From Parvularcula sp038749595 (GTDB lineage Bacteria > Pseudomonadota > Alphaproteobacteria > Caulobacterales > Parvularculaceae), in assembly GCA_038749595.1 (NCBI GenBank), contig JBCDHW010000014.1:1-64000 (forward strand): 64,000 nt of DNA. Direction: 5' to 3'. Both the position numbers and the translations under genes were made by a program. A model generated the notes under the pieces. The model was not told the origin of the DNA and made no database searches. It worked only from the letters and a program-made list of their open reading frames with translations. Shown here piece after piece: positions 1 through 7,355 of the stretch; position 1 is the stretch's first letter; the number at the start of each line of letters is the position of its first letter.

Positions 1-19
1 AGTCTTTTTGACACGCAGA

Positions 20-253
20 CTAGGGGCGGCTATTTAAAACAAGGAAATCCTCACCCCAACTGTATTGGTCTACGTGCATCTTTTCTTTTAAATCTTTCTT
101 GGGAATCCATGAACCCTTATCAGGACCGATTCTAAGGTCTCCACGCTTGTTTAGGATTTCCTGTAAAACAGCAATGGCATCGGAAATTTTTGCTGTATGC
201 GTGTCGTCTGCGTAAGGGACCGTTGGCCCACAAGTACCCGGCTTCTCCTTCAC
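20..253 (-). CDS. Small protein coupled to XRE regulator, unknown function
   Basis: This encodes 77 residues from a GTG start whose bases overlap the TGA stop of the XRE gene (GTGA, 250-253), so translation of the two is probably coupled. The protein is polar, with no signal peptide or membrane segment. A middle stretch (about residues 23-35, AIAVLQEILNKRG) could form a helix, and the C-terminal half is rich in Trp, Lys and Asp. I do not recognise the family. A repressor followed by a small overlapping partner recalls toxin-antitoxin or phage regulatory pairs, but nothing in the sequence proves that. It lies in the AT-rich foreign-looking end of the window. Confidence 0.5.
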   Translation of the reverse strand: MKEKPGTCGPTVPYADDTHTAKISDAIAVLQEILNKRGDLRIGPDKGSWIPKKDLKEKMHVDQYSWGEDFLVLNSRP

Positions 254-486
254 CCTAGCCCAATCCCCTTATCTCTAAACAGCATCGAAACCCCCTGGAC
301 TTTCAACACAGTCAACAACGCAGGCAGCCCCTCCAAAGGGACACTAGATCTCCCCTTCTCAATTTTCCGATAAGTGTTCCGGCTAACCTCCAAAACACCG
401 GCCATATCTTTCTCACTAAGGTCTAACATCTTGCGCCTTAGTCGAATGTTGCGACCGATAATAATCCTGGATTCTTTACTCTTCAT
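250..486 (-). CDS. XRE/Cro-type helix-turn-helix regulator
   Basis: This 78-residue protein is essentially one HTH_XRE domain. Residues 10-65 show the expected helices: an R-x-I-R-x-R-R start, then LSEKDMAGVLEVSRNTYRKIEKG as the helix-turn-helix and its follow-up helix, then a hydrophobic closing helix. It should bind DNA as a dimer and act as a transcriptional repressor. A 21-base imperfect palindrome lies 18 bases upstream of its start (504-524) and is a plausible autoregulatory operator. It is divergent from the capsid-like reading frame at 589 and overlaps the 77-residue gene downstream. Its base composition is lower in GC than the ribosomal operon. Confidence 0.8.
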   Translation of the reverse strand: MKSKESRIIIGRNIRLRRKMLDLSEKDMAGVLEVSRNTYRKIEKGRSSVPLEGLPALLTVLKVQGVSMLFRDKGIGLG

Positions 487-503
487 GCTCAGGGTTTAAG
501 CAT

Positions 504-524
504 ACTGCCCAAATATTGAGCAGT
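504..524. promoter_or_regulatory. Candidate operator palindrome for the XRE regulator
   Basis: ACTGCCCAA (504-512), then ATA, then TTGAGCAGT (516-524). The arms match at 8 of 9 positions. It sits in the divergent intergenic region just upstream of the XRE gene, where a self-repressing regulator normally binds. Seen directly in the sequence; the binding role is inferred. Confidence 0.4.
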
Positions 525-557
525 GTATTAATTGCTCCTATTGTATCCATTCATCAT

Positions 558-583
558 CTAAGGAGTTGTTACAGACCCCTTAG
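558..583 (+). promoter_or_regulatory. Possible hairpin over a Shine-Dalgarno-like AGGAG
   Basis: CTAAGG (558-563) and CCTTAG (578-583) are perfect complements, and the left arm overlaps the only good AGGAG in the leader of the ORF at 589. That AGGAG is about 24 bases from the ATG, too far for normal use, so either the hairpin shortens the distance or the true start differs. Confidence 0.2.
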
Positions 584-588
584 TTTCA

Positions 589-2394
589 ATGGTGCGAAAA
601 GACAAGATCATTGTTACTTCTGAGACCCCCTTGAAAACTGAAGGGGAACTTTTGAAGGAGCAAGCTGGCAAAGGTTTTGGAACCGCCAGCACTGCAAAAA
701 TTTCCGATAGCCAATCTGCACAGCCCACTGAAAGCGCGGCTAGTCAAAACACTGCTGATTCAGAACCGTCTGAAGAAAGCAAGACCTTGGCCGCTGTTTT
801 AGATGTTGTTAATCAGTTAAAAACTGATATCGACGCACAGAAAGAGCAGCAGGCGCAGAAGGAGAAAGAAGCTCAAGACGCAATCGCTGAATTGCAGCGT
901 CAACATGAATCTGCCCTAGCTGAAAAAGACGCTGAATCTCAGACGGCTATTGATGCCAAGCAGGCCGAGATTGATGTAGCTCAGGCTCAAGCCACCGAGG
1001 CAGAAAAGCGCAATGCATCCCTAGAGGGCCTTATGAAGCTCACTGGTAATCAGCATCCCGTCAAAGATGCTCAGGGCTCAACTGATGGCGGATTCCCGAT
1101 GGTGAACACCGTCACATCCACCAACACCACCGCCCAAGGTCTCTACGCAGAACTACAGAGCATTATTAACGGCTCTGAGCAGGTTCAAAAGTACACCGAA
1201 GGCGGGGCGCCGTTCTTGTCTCGGGATAATCGCCAGCTAAACCATCGGGTTCGACTAGCGCGCCAATCGCCCAAGGAATGGAGTCAGCTCCTATTTGACC
1301 TTGAGGCGACAGCTAGGCGCAATGGTCTATTGCGTGGCCCATCCACTAAGACTGTGGACAAGAACGCAGCAACAGTGGGCGGCGATATTGACGGCGGTTT
1401 CTTGGCCACCCTGTCGGCAATCATGCGGACTTCCCATCGTCCTCAGTACGTCTTTCACAACCTGGCAGACACGCGGGTAGATTTTCAGCAACAACAGGGC
1501 GAAACCATCAAGATTCCCCGCGCTGCTTATCTGAGTCGTCCGACTAATGCCGATACCTTCAAGCTGTCTGGCTCTGGTACCTACGCTTCAATCGACGCGA
1601 CCAACCGGAGAATCCAAGCTGGTACAGTTTCGGCTGTAATCGAAGAGTGGGGCTTAGGCAAGGACTCTACCAATCCCCCGGTGAGCTTACCGAGCTTTGT
1701 CCAGGCTTACTCCATGATTGACCTGCTGCAGGTTCTGGAGACTAACCTGGGCGACTCTTACTACTACTTTGAAGATCTCAAGATTCGCAGCTTGATCAAA
1801 AACCGGTTCATGCACGCCAGCGTTGCCAAGATCGAAATCGAACGGGCTGCCAAGCGCGCGAAAGTCACGATTCACACGTCTCGCCCCGGCATCATCATCG
1901 GGAAAAAAGGTGTTGAGATTGAAAAACTTCGCCAGGACATGCAGACGCTGACTGGCAAACCAGTCGTGATCAATATCGAAGAGATCAAGCGCCCCGATCT
2001 AGATGCGCAGCTCGTTGCCGAAAACGTTGCGAACCAGCTCATGCGCCGGATTTCTTTCCGTCGTGCCATGAAACGTACGGTTCAGAACGTGATGAAAGCT
2101 GGCGCGCTCGGTTGCAAGATTTTCTGCGCTGGTCGTCTCGGTGGTGCTGAAATGGCTCGCCGCGAATGGTATCGCGAAGGCCGTGTTCCTCTTCACACGC
2201 TTCGCGCTGACATCGATTACGGCACCGCCACCGCGCGCACGACCTATGGCGCCATCGGTATCAAGGTTTGGGTCTTCAAAGGCGAGATCCTTGAGCACGA
2301 CCCGACGGCCCACGAGCGCCGCCTTGTCGAAAGCCAAACCGGTGGTCCGCAAATGAACCGTGAGCGTCGTCCGCGGCGTCGCGAAAACGCGTAA
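589..2394 (+). CDS. rpsC: Chimeric ORF: phage capsid-like N-terminus fused in frame to 30S ribosomal protein S3
   Basis: One 601-residue frame holds two unrelated parts. Residues 1-394 are Ser/Thr/Gln-rich at first, then a coiled coil rich in Glu, Lys, Ala and Gln (about 65-150). After that comes a beta-rich part (GGDIDGGF, about residue 263; ETIKIPR, about 305) that looks like the front of an HK97-type major capsid protein. From Glu395 (base 1771) the protein is plain alphaproteobacterial S3: EDLKIR, the KH-domain GIIIGKKG loop, and the S3 C-terminal domain ending in a basic tail. About 37 N-terminal S3 residues are missing, as are rplV, rpsS and rplB upstream. The base composition changes at the same point. 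S3 binds 16S rRNA at the mRNA entry channel and is essential, so this form is unlikely to be the cell's only copy. I am sure of the S3 part and only moderately sure of the capsid assignment. Confidence 0.85.
   Translation: MVRKDKIIVTSETPLKTEGELLKEQAGKGFGTASTAKISDSQSAQPTESAASQNTADSEPSEESKTLAAVLDVVNQLKTDIDAQKEQQAQKEKEAQDAIAELQRQHESALAEKDAESQTAIDAKQAEIDVAQAQATEAEKRNASLEGLMKLTGNQHPVKDAQGSTDGGFPMVNTVTSTNTTAQGLYAELQSIINGSEQVQKYTEGGAPFLSRDNRQLNHRVRLARQSPKEWSQLLFDLEATARRNGLLRGPSTKTVDKNAATVGGDIDGGFLATLSAIMRTSHRPQYVFHNLADTRVDFQQQQGETIKIPRAAYLSRPTNADTFKLSGSGTYASIDATNRRIQAGTVSAVIEEWGLGKDSTNPPVSLPSFVQAYSMIDLLQVLETNLGDSYYYFEDLKIRSLIKNRFMHASVAKIEIERAAKRAKVTIHTSRPGIIIGKKGVEIEKLRQDMQTLTGKPVVINIEEIKRPDLDAQLVAENVANQLMRRISFRRAMKRTVQNVMKAGALGCKIFCAGRLGGAEMARREWYREGRVPLHTLRADIDYGTATARTTYGAIGIKVWVFKGEILEHDPTAHERRLVESQTGGPQMNRERRPRRRENA
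1765..1780. other. Chimera junction inside rpsC
   Basis: The capsid-like coding sequence changes to S3 coding sequence at about 1771 without losing the reading frame. The left side is AT-richer with mixed codon use and the right side is GC-rich. No direct or inverted repeats of an integration site are evident here. The exact breakpoint may differ by a few bases because a short shared sequence could hide it. Confidence 0.7.
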
Positions 2395-2403
2395 GAGGGC
2401 ATC

Positions 2404-2823
2404 ATGCTACAGCCAAAGCGGACGAAGTTCCGTAAACAGCATAAAGGCCGGATCAAAGGCACCGCGAAGGGCGGCACCACGCTCAACTTCGGTTCTTACG
2501 GTCTGAAGGCCGTCGAGCCAGAGCGCGTCACCTCGCGCCAGATCGAAGCCACCCGCCGCGCCATCACCCGCCACATGAAGCGGGCAGGGCGCGTTTGGAT
2601 CCGCATTTTCCCAGACGTCCCCGTAACGGCAAAGCCGACTGAGGTTCGGATGGGTAAAGGTAAGGGTTCGGTCGACCGCTGGGTCGCCAAGGTGAAGCCT
2701 GGCCGGATCATGTTCGAAATCGACGGCGTGCCGGAAGCGGTCGCGCGCGAGGCTCTTGCTCTCGGCGCTGCGAAGCTCCCGATCAAAACCCGCGTCGTCA
2801 AACGTATCGGTGAGGACGCCTAG
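2404..2823 (+). CDS. rplP: 50S ribosomal protein L16
   Basis: The protein has 139 residues, normal for bacterial L16. It opens with LQPKRTKFRK and carries the family core RVWIRIFPD followed by MGKGKGSVDRWVA. L16 organises 23S rRNA near the A site and the peptidyl-transferase centre. It lies nine bases after the S3 stop and abuts rpmC, which starts directly after its TAG. The order rpsC-rplP-rpmC-rpsQ is the standard one, so it is translated from the polycistronic S10/spc message. Confidence 0.98.
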   Translation: MLQPKRTKFRKQHKGRIKGTAKGGTTLNFGSYGLKAVEPERVTSRQIEATRRAITRHMKRAGRVWIRIFPDVPVTAKPTEVRMGKGKGSVDRWVAKVKPGRIMFEIDGVPEAVAREALALGAAKLPIKTRVVKRIGEDA

Positions 2824-3069
2824 ATGAACGCGCAAGAAGTCCGTGATCTGAGCGACGACGAGCTGTCTGCAAAGCTTCTCGACCTCAAAAAAGAGCAGTT
2901 CAACCTGCGCTTCCAGCGCGCGTCGGGCCAGCTTGAGAAAACCGATCGGGTGCAAGAGGTCCGCCGGGTCATCGCCCGCATCAAAACCGTGCAAGGCCAG
3001 CGCGCCAAAGACGCCGCTGCACCTGCGCGCACGAAACCGGAAGAAGTGAAGGAAACCAGCGATGCCTAA
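2824..3069 (+). CDS. rpmC: 50S ribosomal protein L29
   Basis: The first 62 residues are a typical two-helix L29 (LSDDELSAKLLDLKKEQFNLRFQ, then the RVQEVRRVIARIKT helix). An extra tail of about 18 residues, rich in Ala, Pro, Lys and Glu, brings it to 81, longer than the usual 63-70. L29 sits at the peptide exit tunnel, where signal recognition particle and trigger factor dock. Its end overlaps the rpsQ start by eight bases, so the two are likely translationally coupled. Confidence 0.96.
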   Translation: MNAQEVRDLSDDELSAKLLDLKKEQFNLRFQRASGQLEKTDRVQEVRRVIARIKTVQGQRAKDAAAPARTKPEEVKETSDA

Positions 3070-3301
3070 GCGTATTCTGCAAGGTCCCGTCGTTTCGGAC
3101 AAAGGCGATAAGACGGTTGTGGTCCGCGTGGACCGGAGCTATCTGCACCCGCTCCTGAAAAAAGTGGTTCGGCGCTCCAAGCGCTACCACGCCCATGACG
3201 AAGCCAACTCCGCAAAGGTTGGCGACATGGTTCAGATTATCGAGTGCGCGCCGAAGTCGAAACTGAAGCGCTGGGAACTTTACACGGCCGCAGCAGAATA
3301 G
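3062..3301 (+). CDS. rpsQ: 30S ribosomal protein S17
   Basis: This is a 79-residue OB-fold protein of the S17 family. It begins PKRILQGPVVSDKGDKTVVV, with the family block HPLLKKVVRRSKRYHAHDE following. S17 is a primary 16S rRNA-binding protein needed early in 30S assembly. The start overlaps the end of rpmC by eight bases. A 66-base spacer separates it from rplN, and a GGAGG Shine-Dalgarno for rplN lies at its far end. Confidence 0.97.
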   Translation: MPKRILQGPVVSDKGDKTVVVRVDRSYLHPLLKKVVRRSKRYHAHDEANSAKVGDMVQIIECAPKSKLKRWELYTAAAE

Positions 3302-3367
3302 CTGCGCGCCTGCGTTTAACTATTGGAGAGCGCCGGGTTTCCCCCGGGCTGAACGGAGGATCAAAAG

Positions 3368-3736
3368 ATGATCCAGATGCAGACGAACCTCGACGTCGCC
3401 GATAACAGCGGCGCCAAGAGGGTGCAGTGCATCAAGGTCCTTGGCGGGGCCAAGCGGAAATACGCGTCCGTCGGCGACATCATCGTGGTGTCGGTGAAGG
3501 AAGCGATGCCGCGCGGCCGCGTGAAAAAGGGCCAGGTGATGAAGGCTGTGGTGGTCCGCACCGCGAAGGACATCAAACGTCGTGACGGATCGGTGATCCG
3601 CTTCGACGGCAATGCCGCGGTGATCGTCAACAACAACAAAGAGCCGATCGGCACACGGATCTTTGGCCCAGTGACGCGTGAGCTGCGCCGCTCTGGCCAC
3701 ATGAAGATCGTGTCCCTCGCGCCGGAGGTGTTGTAA
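3368..3736 (+). CDS. rplN: 50S ribosomal protein L14
   Basis: The 122-residue length is normal. It begins MIQMQTNLDVADNSGAKR and has the family signature ASVGDIIVVSVKEA followed by RRDGSVIRFD. L14 is part of the intersubunit face and contacts the 30S subunit. A strong GGAGG precedes the start, consistent with this being the first gene of the spc block. Its TAA overlaps the rplX ATG by one base (TAATG). Confidence 0.98.
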   Translation: MIQMQTNLDVADNSGAKRVQCIKVLGGAKRKYASVGDIIVVSVKEAMPRGRVKKGQVMKAVVVRTAKDIKRRDGSVIRFDGNAAVIVNNNKEPIGTRIFGPVTRELRRSGHMKIVSLAPEVL

Positions 3737-4062
3737 TGGCAGCGCGCATTAAGAAGGGCGATAAGGTCGTTGTCCTCACGGGCAAGGACAAGGGTGCCGA
3801 AGGTGAAGTTCTGAAGGTCATGCCAAAAGAGAACCGCGTTCTCGTCCAAGGCTGCCAGATGATCACCAAGCACACCAAACCAACCCAACAATCCGCTGGC
3901 GGTATTCAGCGGACGGAAGCTCCGATCCACGTCTCCAACGTGGCGCTGAAGGACCCTAAAGACGGCAAGCCGACCCGGGTTGGGTTTAAGGTCGTGGGCG
4001 AAGGCGATGAGGCCAAAAAAGTCCGGTACGCCAAGCGCTCGGGAGAAGTGATCGATGTCTGA
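3736..4062 (+). CDS. rplX: 50S ribosomal protein L24
   Basis: The 108-residue protein contains the KOW motif near its N-terminus (KKGDKVVVLTGKDKGAEGEV) and the family stretch HTKPTQQSAGGI. L24 is an assembly initiator that binds the 5' domain of 23S rRNA near the tunnel exit. It overlaps rplN by one base and rplE by eight bases, as expected for tightly coupled ribosomal genes. Confidence 0.97.
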   Translation: MAARIKKGDKVVVLTGKDKGAEGEVLKVMPKENRVLVQGCQMITKHTKPTQQSAGGIQRTEAPIHVSNVALKDPKDGKPTRVGFKVVGEGDEAKKVRYAKRSGEVIDV

Positions 4063-4615
4063 GACGCAAGACTACACCCCGCGTCTGAAGACGCTCTATA
4101 ACGAGACGATCCGTCCGAAGCTCAAAGAGGAGCTCGGCCTCGCGAACGTCATGCAGATCCCCAAGCTTGAGAAAGTTGTTCTCAACATGGGCGTCGGCGA
4201 CGCGGTCAATGATCGGAAGTCGATCGAGCGCTCGCTTGAGGAGATGCAGGCGATCGCTGGTCAAAAGCCAGTGGTAACTAAGGCGAAGAAGTCGATCGCA
4301 GGCTTCAAGGTCCGCGAAGAAATGGCCCTTGGCGTCAAGGTCACCCTCCGCAAGGACCGGATGTACGAATTCGTCGATCGTCTGATCACCATCGCGCTGC
4401 CTCGCGTGCGGGACTTCCGTGGTCTCAATGCCAAAAGCTTCGATGGCCGGGGTAACTTCGCGATGGGCCTCAAAGAGCACATCGTCTTCCCGGAGATCGA
4501 TTACGACAAGGTCGAGACCCAGCGCGGTATGGACATCATCGTCTGCACCACCGCCGAAACCGACGAGCATGCGCGCGCGCTGCTCACAGAACTCAACTTC
4601 CCCTTCCGCAAGTAG
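4055..4615 (+). CDS. rplE: 50S ribosomal protein L5
   Basis: The 186-residue length matches alphaproteobacterial L5. The signature MQIPKLEKVVLNMGVGDA is near residue 32 and the block KVTLRKDRMYEFVDRLI follows. L5 binds 5S rRNA and contacts the P-site tRNA. Its start overlaps rplX. A 70-base gap with GGAG precedes rpsN. Confidence 0.98.
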   Translation: MSETQDYTPRLKTLYNETIRPKLKEELGLANVMQIPKLEKVVLNMGVGDAVNDRKSIERSLEEMQAIAGQKPVVTKAKKSIAGFKVREEMALGVKVTLRKDRMYEFVDRLITIALPRVRDFRGLNAKSFDGRGNFAMGLKEHIVFPEIDYDKVETQRGMDIIVCTTAETDEHARALLTELNFPFRK

Positions 4616-4685
4616 GGGAGCCAACTTCGGTACTTCCGCCTGCTGATCATCAGTCCGCGGAAAAGGCCGGAACAGGAGAAACGAC

Positions 4686-4991
4686 ATGGCAAAGAAAGCG
4701 ATGGTCGAGCGGGACCTCAAACGTCGTCGCCTCGCGAAGAAGTACGACGCCCGCCGCGAGCGCCTCAAAGCGATCATGAAGTCGGAGGAAGCGTCACCCG
4801 AGGATAAGTTCAAAGCCGCGATGGCTCTGGCTGAGATTCCGCGGAACGCATCCAAGACCCGCATCCGGAACCGCTGCCAAGTGACCGGCCGTCCGCGTGG
4901 TTACTACCGTAAACTGAAGATGTCGCGGATCGCGCTGCGTGAGCTTGGCTCGCTCGGTAAGATCCCAGGCCTCGTGAAATCGAGTTGGTAA
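4686..4991 (+). CDS. rpsN: 30S ribosomal protein S14 (zinc-free type)
   Basis: The 101-residue long form has MAKKAMVERDLKRRRLAKKY at the start and the conserved NRCQVTGRPRGYYRK near the C-terminus. The four-cysteine zinc site of the short S14 type is absent; only one Cys is present. S14 binds the 16S rRNA head. It is followed after 15 bases by rpsH. Confidence 0.97.
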   Translation: MAKKAMVERDLKRRRLAKKYDARRERLKAIMKSEEASPEDKFKAAMALAEIPRNASKTRIRNRCQVTGRPRGYYRKLKMSRIALRELGSLGKIPGLVKSSW

Positions 4992-5006
4992 GGAACGCGC
5001 AAAGAT

Positions 5007-5405
5007 ATGACGATCAGCGATCCTCTCGGTGATATGCTCACCCGTATTCGGAACGCGCAGATGCGCGGGATGAACAAAACCAAGACCCCGGCGTCGAAAC
5101 TGCGCCAGCGTGTTCTCGATGTTCTTGAGGCTGAAGGCTTCATCCGCGGCTACACACGCGTGGAGCACGAGGGCAACAAGGCCGACCTCGAGATCGAGCT
5201 GAAGTATTTCGACGGCGATCCCGTGATCTCCAAGATCAAGCGGGTTTCGAAGCCTGGCCGCCGGGTCTACAGCTCCGTGAAGGAGATTGAGCCCGTCCGG
5301 AACGGCCTTGGCATCTCCATCCTTTCCACCCCCAAAGGTGTTATGTCCGACGCGCTTGCGCGCGAGCATAATGTTGGCGGCGAAGTTCTTTGCCAGGTGT
5401 ACTGA
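5007..5405 (+). CDS. rpsH: 30S ribosomal protein S8
   Basis: The protein has 132 residues. It opens SDPLGDMLTRIRNAQ and carries the C-terminal signature STPKGVMSDALAREHNVGGEVL. S8 binds the central domain of 16S rRNA and, in E. coli, represses the spc operon by binding the rplE leader; whether that control holds here cannot be judged from sequence alone. The rplF start follows two bases after its TGA. Confidence 0.98.
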   Translation: MTISDPLGDMLTRIRNAQMRGMNKTKTPASKLRQRVLDVLEAEGFIRGYTRVEHEGNKADLEIELKYFDGDPVISKIKRVSKPGRRVYSSVKEIEPVRNGLGISILSTPKGVMSDALAREHNVGGEVLCQVY

Positions 5406-5407
5406 TT

Positions 5408-5941
5408 ATGTCGCGCATTGGTAAGAAACCGGTTCCCGTCCCGAGTGGCGTCGAGGCCAAAATCAGCGGCCAAACCGTCTCGGCGAAAGGTCCGAAGGGC
5501 CAGATGGAGTTCGTGGTCAACGAGCTTTGCTTGGTGAAAATGGGCGATGACGGTGTTGAAGTGACGCCGGTCAACAAGTCCAAAGAGGCCCGGTCGATGT
5601 GGGGCATGAGCCGTACACAGATCGCCAACATTTTCGAAGGCGTCACCGGCGGCTTTGTCAAAAAGCTTGAGCTGGTCGGCGTCGGCTATCGTGCACAGAT
5701 GAAGGGGAAAACCCTCGTCCTGGCGCTCGGCTACAGCCACGATGTGGAGTTCAATGCACCCGATGGCATCGAGATCAAAGTGGGCAAGCCAACGGAGATC
5801 GAGATTTCCGGTATCGACAAGCAAGTGGTCGGCGAAGTTGCCGCGAAGATCCGCAGCTTCCGTCCGCCCGAGCCCTACAAGGGCAAGGGCGTGAAATACG
5901 CCGGCGAGTACATCTTCCGCAAAGAAGGGAAGAAGAAATAA
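5408..5941 (+). CDS. rplF: 50S ribosomal protein L6
   Basis: The start MSRIGKKPVPVPSG at 5408 is the conserved L6 N-terminus; a longer upstream frame from 5390 only adds residues from within rpsH and was not used. The protein has 177 residues, with two alpha/beta repeats and the C-terminal signature PEPYKGKGVKYAGE. L6 lies near the factor-binding site of the 50S subunit. It sits between rpsH and rplR with two-base gaps on each side. Confidence 0.98.
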   Translation: MSRIGKKPVPVPSGVEAKISGQTVSAKGPKGQMEFVVNELCLVKMGDDGVEVTPVNKSKEARSMWGMSRTQIANIFEGVTGGFVKKLELVGVGYRAQMKGKTLVLALGYSHDVEFNAPDGIEIKVGKPTEIEISGIDKQVVGEVAAKIRSFRPPEPYKGKGVKYAGEYIFRKEGKKK

Positions 5942-5943
5942 TC

Positions 5944-6306
5944 ATGGCTCTCTCCCGTATTGCAAAGCTGAAAAAGCGGGCTGGCCGTACACGGACAGCC
6001 ATCGCCAAGCGTGCTGGCGGCAAACCGCGTTTGTCCGTGTACCGTTCGGGCAAGAACATCACGGCGCAAGTCATCGACGATCTGAACGGCAAGACGGTGG
6101 CTTCGGCCTCGTCGCTGGAGAAGGATCTTCGGGATGGCGTCAAAGGCTCGACCAAAGAAGCGGCTGCAAAAGTTGGGTCGCTTGTGGCAGAGCGCGCAAA
6201 AAAAGCTGGCGTCGAGAACGTTGTCTTCGACCGCGGCGGATATCTTTTTCACGGCCGGGTGAAAGCCCTGGCAGATGCCGCCCGCGATGGCGGCCTGAAT
6301 TTCTGA
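5944..6306 (+). CDS. rplR: 50S ribosomal protein L18
   Basis: The 120-residue length is normal. It has a basic N-terminal region (KKRAGRTRTAIAKR) and the core block KPRLSVYRSGKNITAQVIDD, with FDRGGYLFHGRVKALADAAR near the C-terminus. L18 binds 5S rRNA together with L5. It lies between rplF and rpsE in the canonical order. Confidence 0.98.
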   Translation: MALSRIAKLKKRAGRTRTAIAKRAGGKPRLSVYRSGKNITAQVIDDLNGKTVASASSLEKDLRDGVKGSTKEAAAKVGSLVAERAKKAGVENVVFDRGGYLFHGRVKALADAARDGGLNF

Positions 6307-6316
6307 GGACGGACTG

Positions 6317-6907
6317 ATGGCAAGAGAACCCAGACAAGGTGGTGATCGCCGTCGTCGCGGCGGCAATCGTGAAGAAGAGCGGGACGAGTTCCAAGACCGC
6401 CTGGTCGCGATCAACCGCGTCGCGAAGACTGTGAAGGGCGGCAAGAACTTCGGTTTTGCAGCCCTCGTGGTGGTCGGCGATCAAAAAGGCCGCGTCGGCT
6501 TTGGCAAAGGCAAAGCCCGCGAGGTGCCCGAGGCGATCCGCAAAGCTTCCCAGGAAGCCAAGCGCAACATGATCCGTGTGCCGCTGCGCGATGGCCGTAC
6601 GCTCCACCACGATGCCCAAGGGCGCCACGGCGCTGGTAAAGTTGTTGTGCGCACCGCTCCTCCAGGAACGGGCGTGATCGCCGGTGGTCCGATGCGCGCG
6701 GTCTTCGAGATGCTCGGCGTCCAGGACGTCGTGGCCAAGTCGATCGGTACGTCGAACCCTTACAACATGGTCCGGGCCACGGTTGATGCGCTCAAAGAGC
6801 AATCGAACCCGCGCTCGATCGCAGCGAAGCGCGGCCTCAAAGTCTCTGAGCTGATCGGTCGCCGCGCTGCGGTCCAGGCCGACGCAACCGCAGTGGATGC
6901 AGGCTAA
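6317..6907 (+). CDS. rpsE: 30S ribosomal protein S5
   Basis: At 196 residues it is a little longer than E. coli S5 because of an Arg/Gly-rich N-terminal extension (REPRQGGDRRRRGGNREEE) and a short C-terminal tail. The double-stranded RNA-binding domain begins at about residue 23 (FQDRLVAINRVAKTVKGGK) and the C-terminal domain contains the expected GTSNPYNMVRAT. S5 affects translational accuracy. Its TAA overlaps the rpmD ATG by one base. Confidence 0.98.
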   Translation: MAREPRQGGDRRRRGGNREEERDEFQDRLVAINRVAKTVKGGKNFGFAALVVVGDQKGRVGFGKGKAREVPEAIRKASQEAKRNMIRVPLRDGRTLHHDAQGRHGAGKVVVRTAPPGTGVIAGGPMRAVFEMLGVQDVVAKSIGTSNPYNMVRATVDALKEQSNPRSIAAKRGLKVSELIGRRAAVQADATAVDAG

Positions 6908-7185
6908 TGTCTGACTACGAAAAGAAAACCGAAGGCCGCGGCCGCGTGGTTGAGAAAAACCACGGCGCTGAAAAGGCCAAGAAAGAAGGCCGCCCGGTGA
7001 TCACCGTGCGCCAGTACGGCTCACCGATCCGCCGTGAGGCCAGCCAAGCGGCAACGCTCAAAGGTCTCGGCCTGGGCAAAATCGGTCGAGAGCGTGAACT
7101 CGAAGATACCCCGGCAGTCCGTGGTATGATCCGCAAGGTCCGCCACATGGTCGAAGTGGTCGGCGAAGGCCGCGCGACCTCGTAA
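6907..7185 (+). CDS. rpmD: 50S ribosomal protein L30 with an N-terminal extension
   Basis: The L30 core (about residues 32-90) has VITVRQYGSPIRR, then LKGLGLGKIGRERELEDTP and VRGMIRKVRHMVEVV. About 31 charged residues rich in Lys, Glu and Gly precede it, making 92 residues against the usual 58-64. The extension is in frame from the ATG that overlaps the rpsE stop, and no better internal start with a Shine-Dalgarno is evident. L30 is a small peripheral protein of the large subunit, missing in some bacteria. Confidence 0.93.
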   Translation: MSDYEKKTEGRGRVVEKNHGAEKAKKEGRPVITVRQYGSPIRREASQAATLKGLGLGKIGRERELEDTPAVRGMIRKVRHMVEVVGEGRATS

Positions 7186-7197
7186 TCGGTGCGGTAA

Positions 7198-7302
7198 CCT
7201 CTCCCTCGGGAGAGGTCCAAATCTGAAGATTTGGGGTGAGGGGGGATACCCGCTTACCCTCACGCGACATCAAAGATGTCAATCTCTTCCACGGGAGAGA
7301 GG
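7198..7302. repeat. Inverted pair of palindromic (REP-like) units within the spc operon
   Basis: Two related units face each other. The first has hairpin CCTCTCCC/GGGAGAGG (7198-7215), hairpin CCAAATC/GATTTGG (7217-7234) and then GGTGAGGG. The second is the mirror image: ACCCTCAC (7256-7263), hairpin GACATC/GATGTC (7266-7280), then CTCTTCC/GGGAGAG (7284-7299). GTGAGGG and CCCTCAC of the two units can also pair. Units of the form CCTCTCCC-n-GGGAGAGG ... GGGTGAGGG are common intergenic repeats in Alphaproteobacteria. The pair lies between rpmD and rplO, with no gene inside. Confidence 0.75.
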
Positions 7303-7355
7303 ATTTTGAAAACAGGCGAGGGGCCACGCGCCCCGCATAGTCGAAAGGAAGCACG

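Noticed and set aside
3986..4864. Long minus-strand open frames inside the ribosomal operon
   Set aside because: They are antisense to rplX, rplE and rpsN and arise from GC-rich codon bias; no family features.
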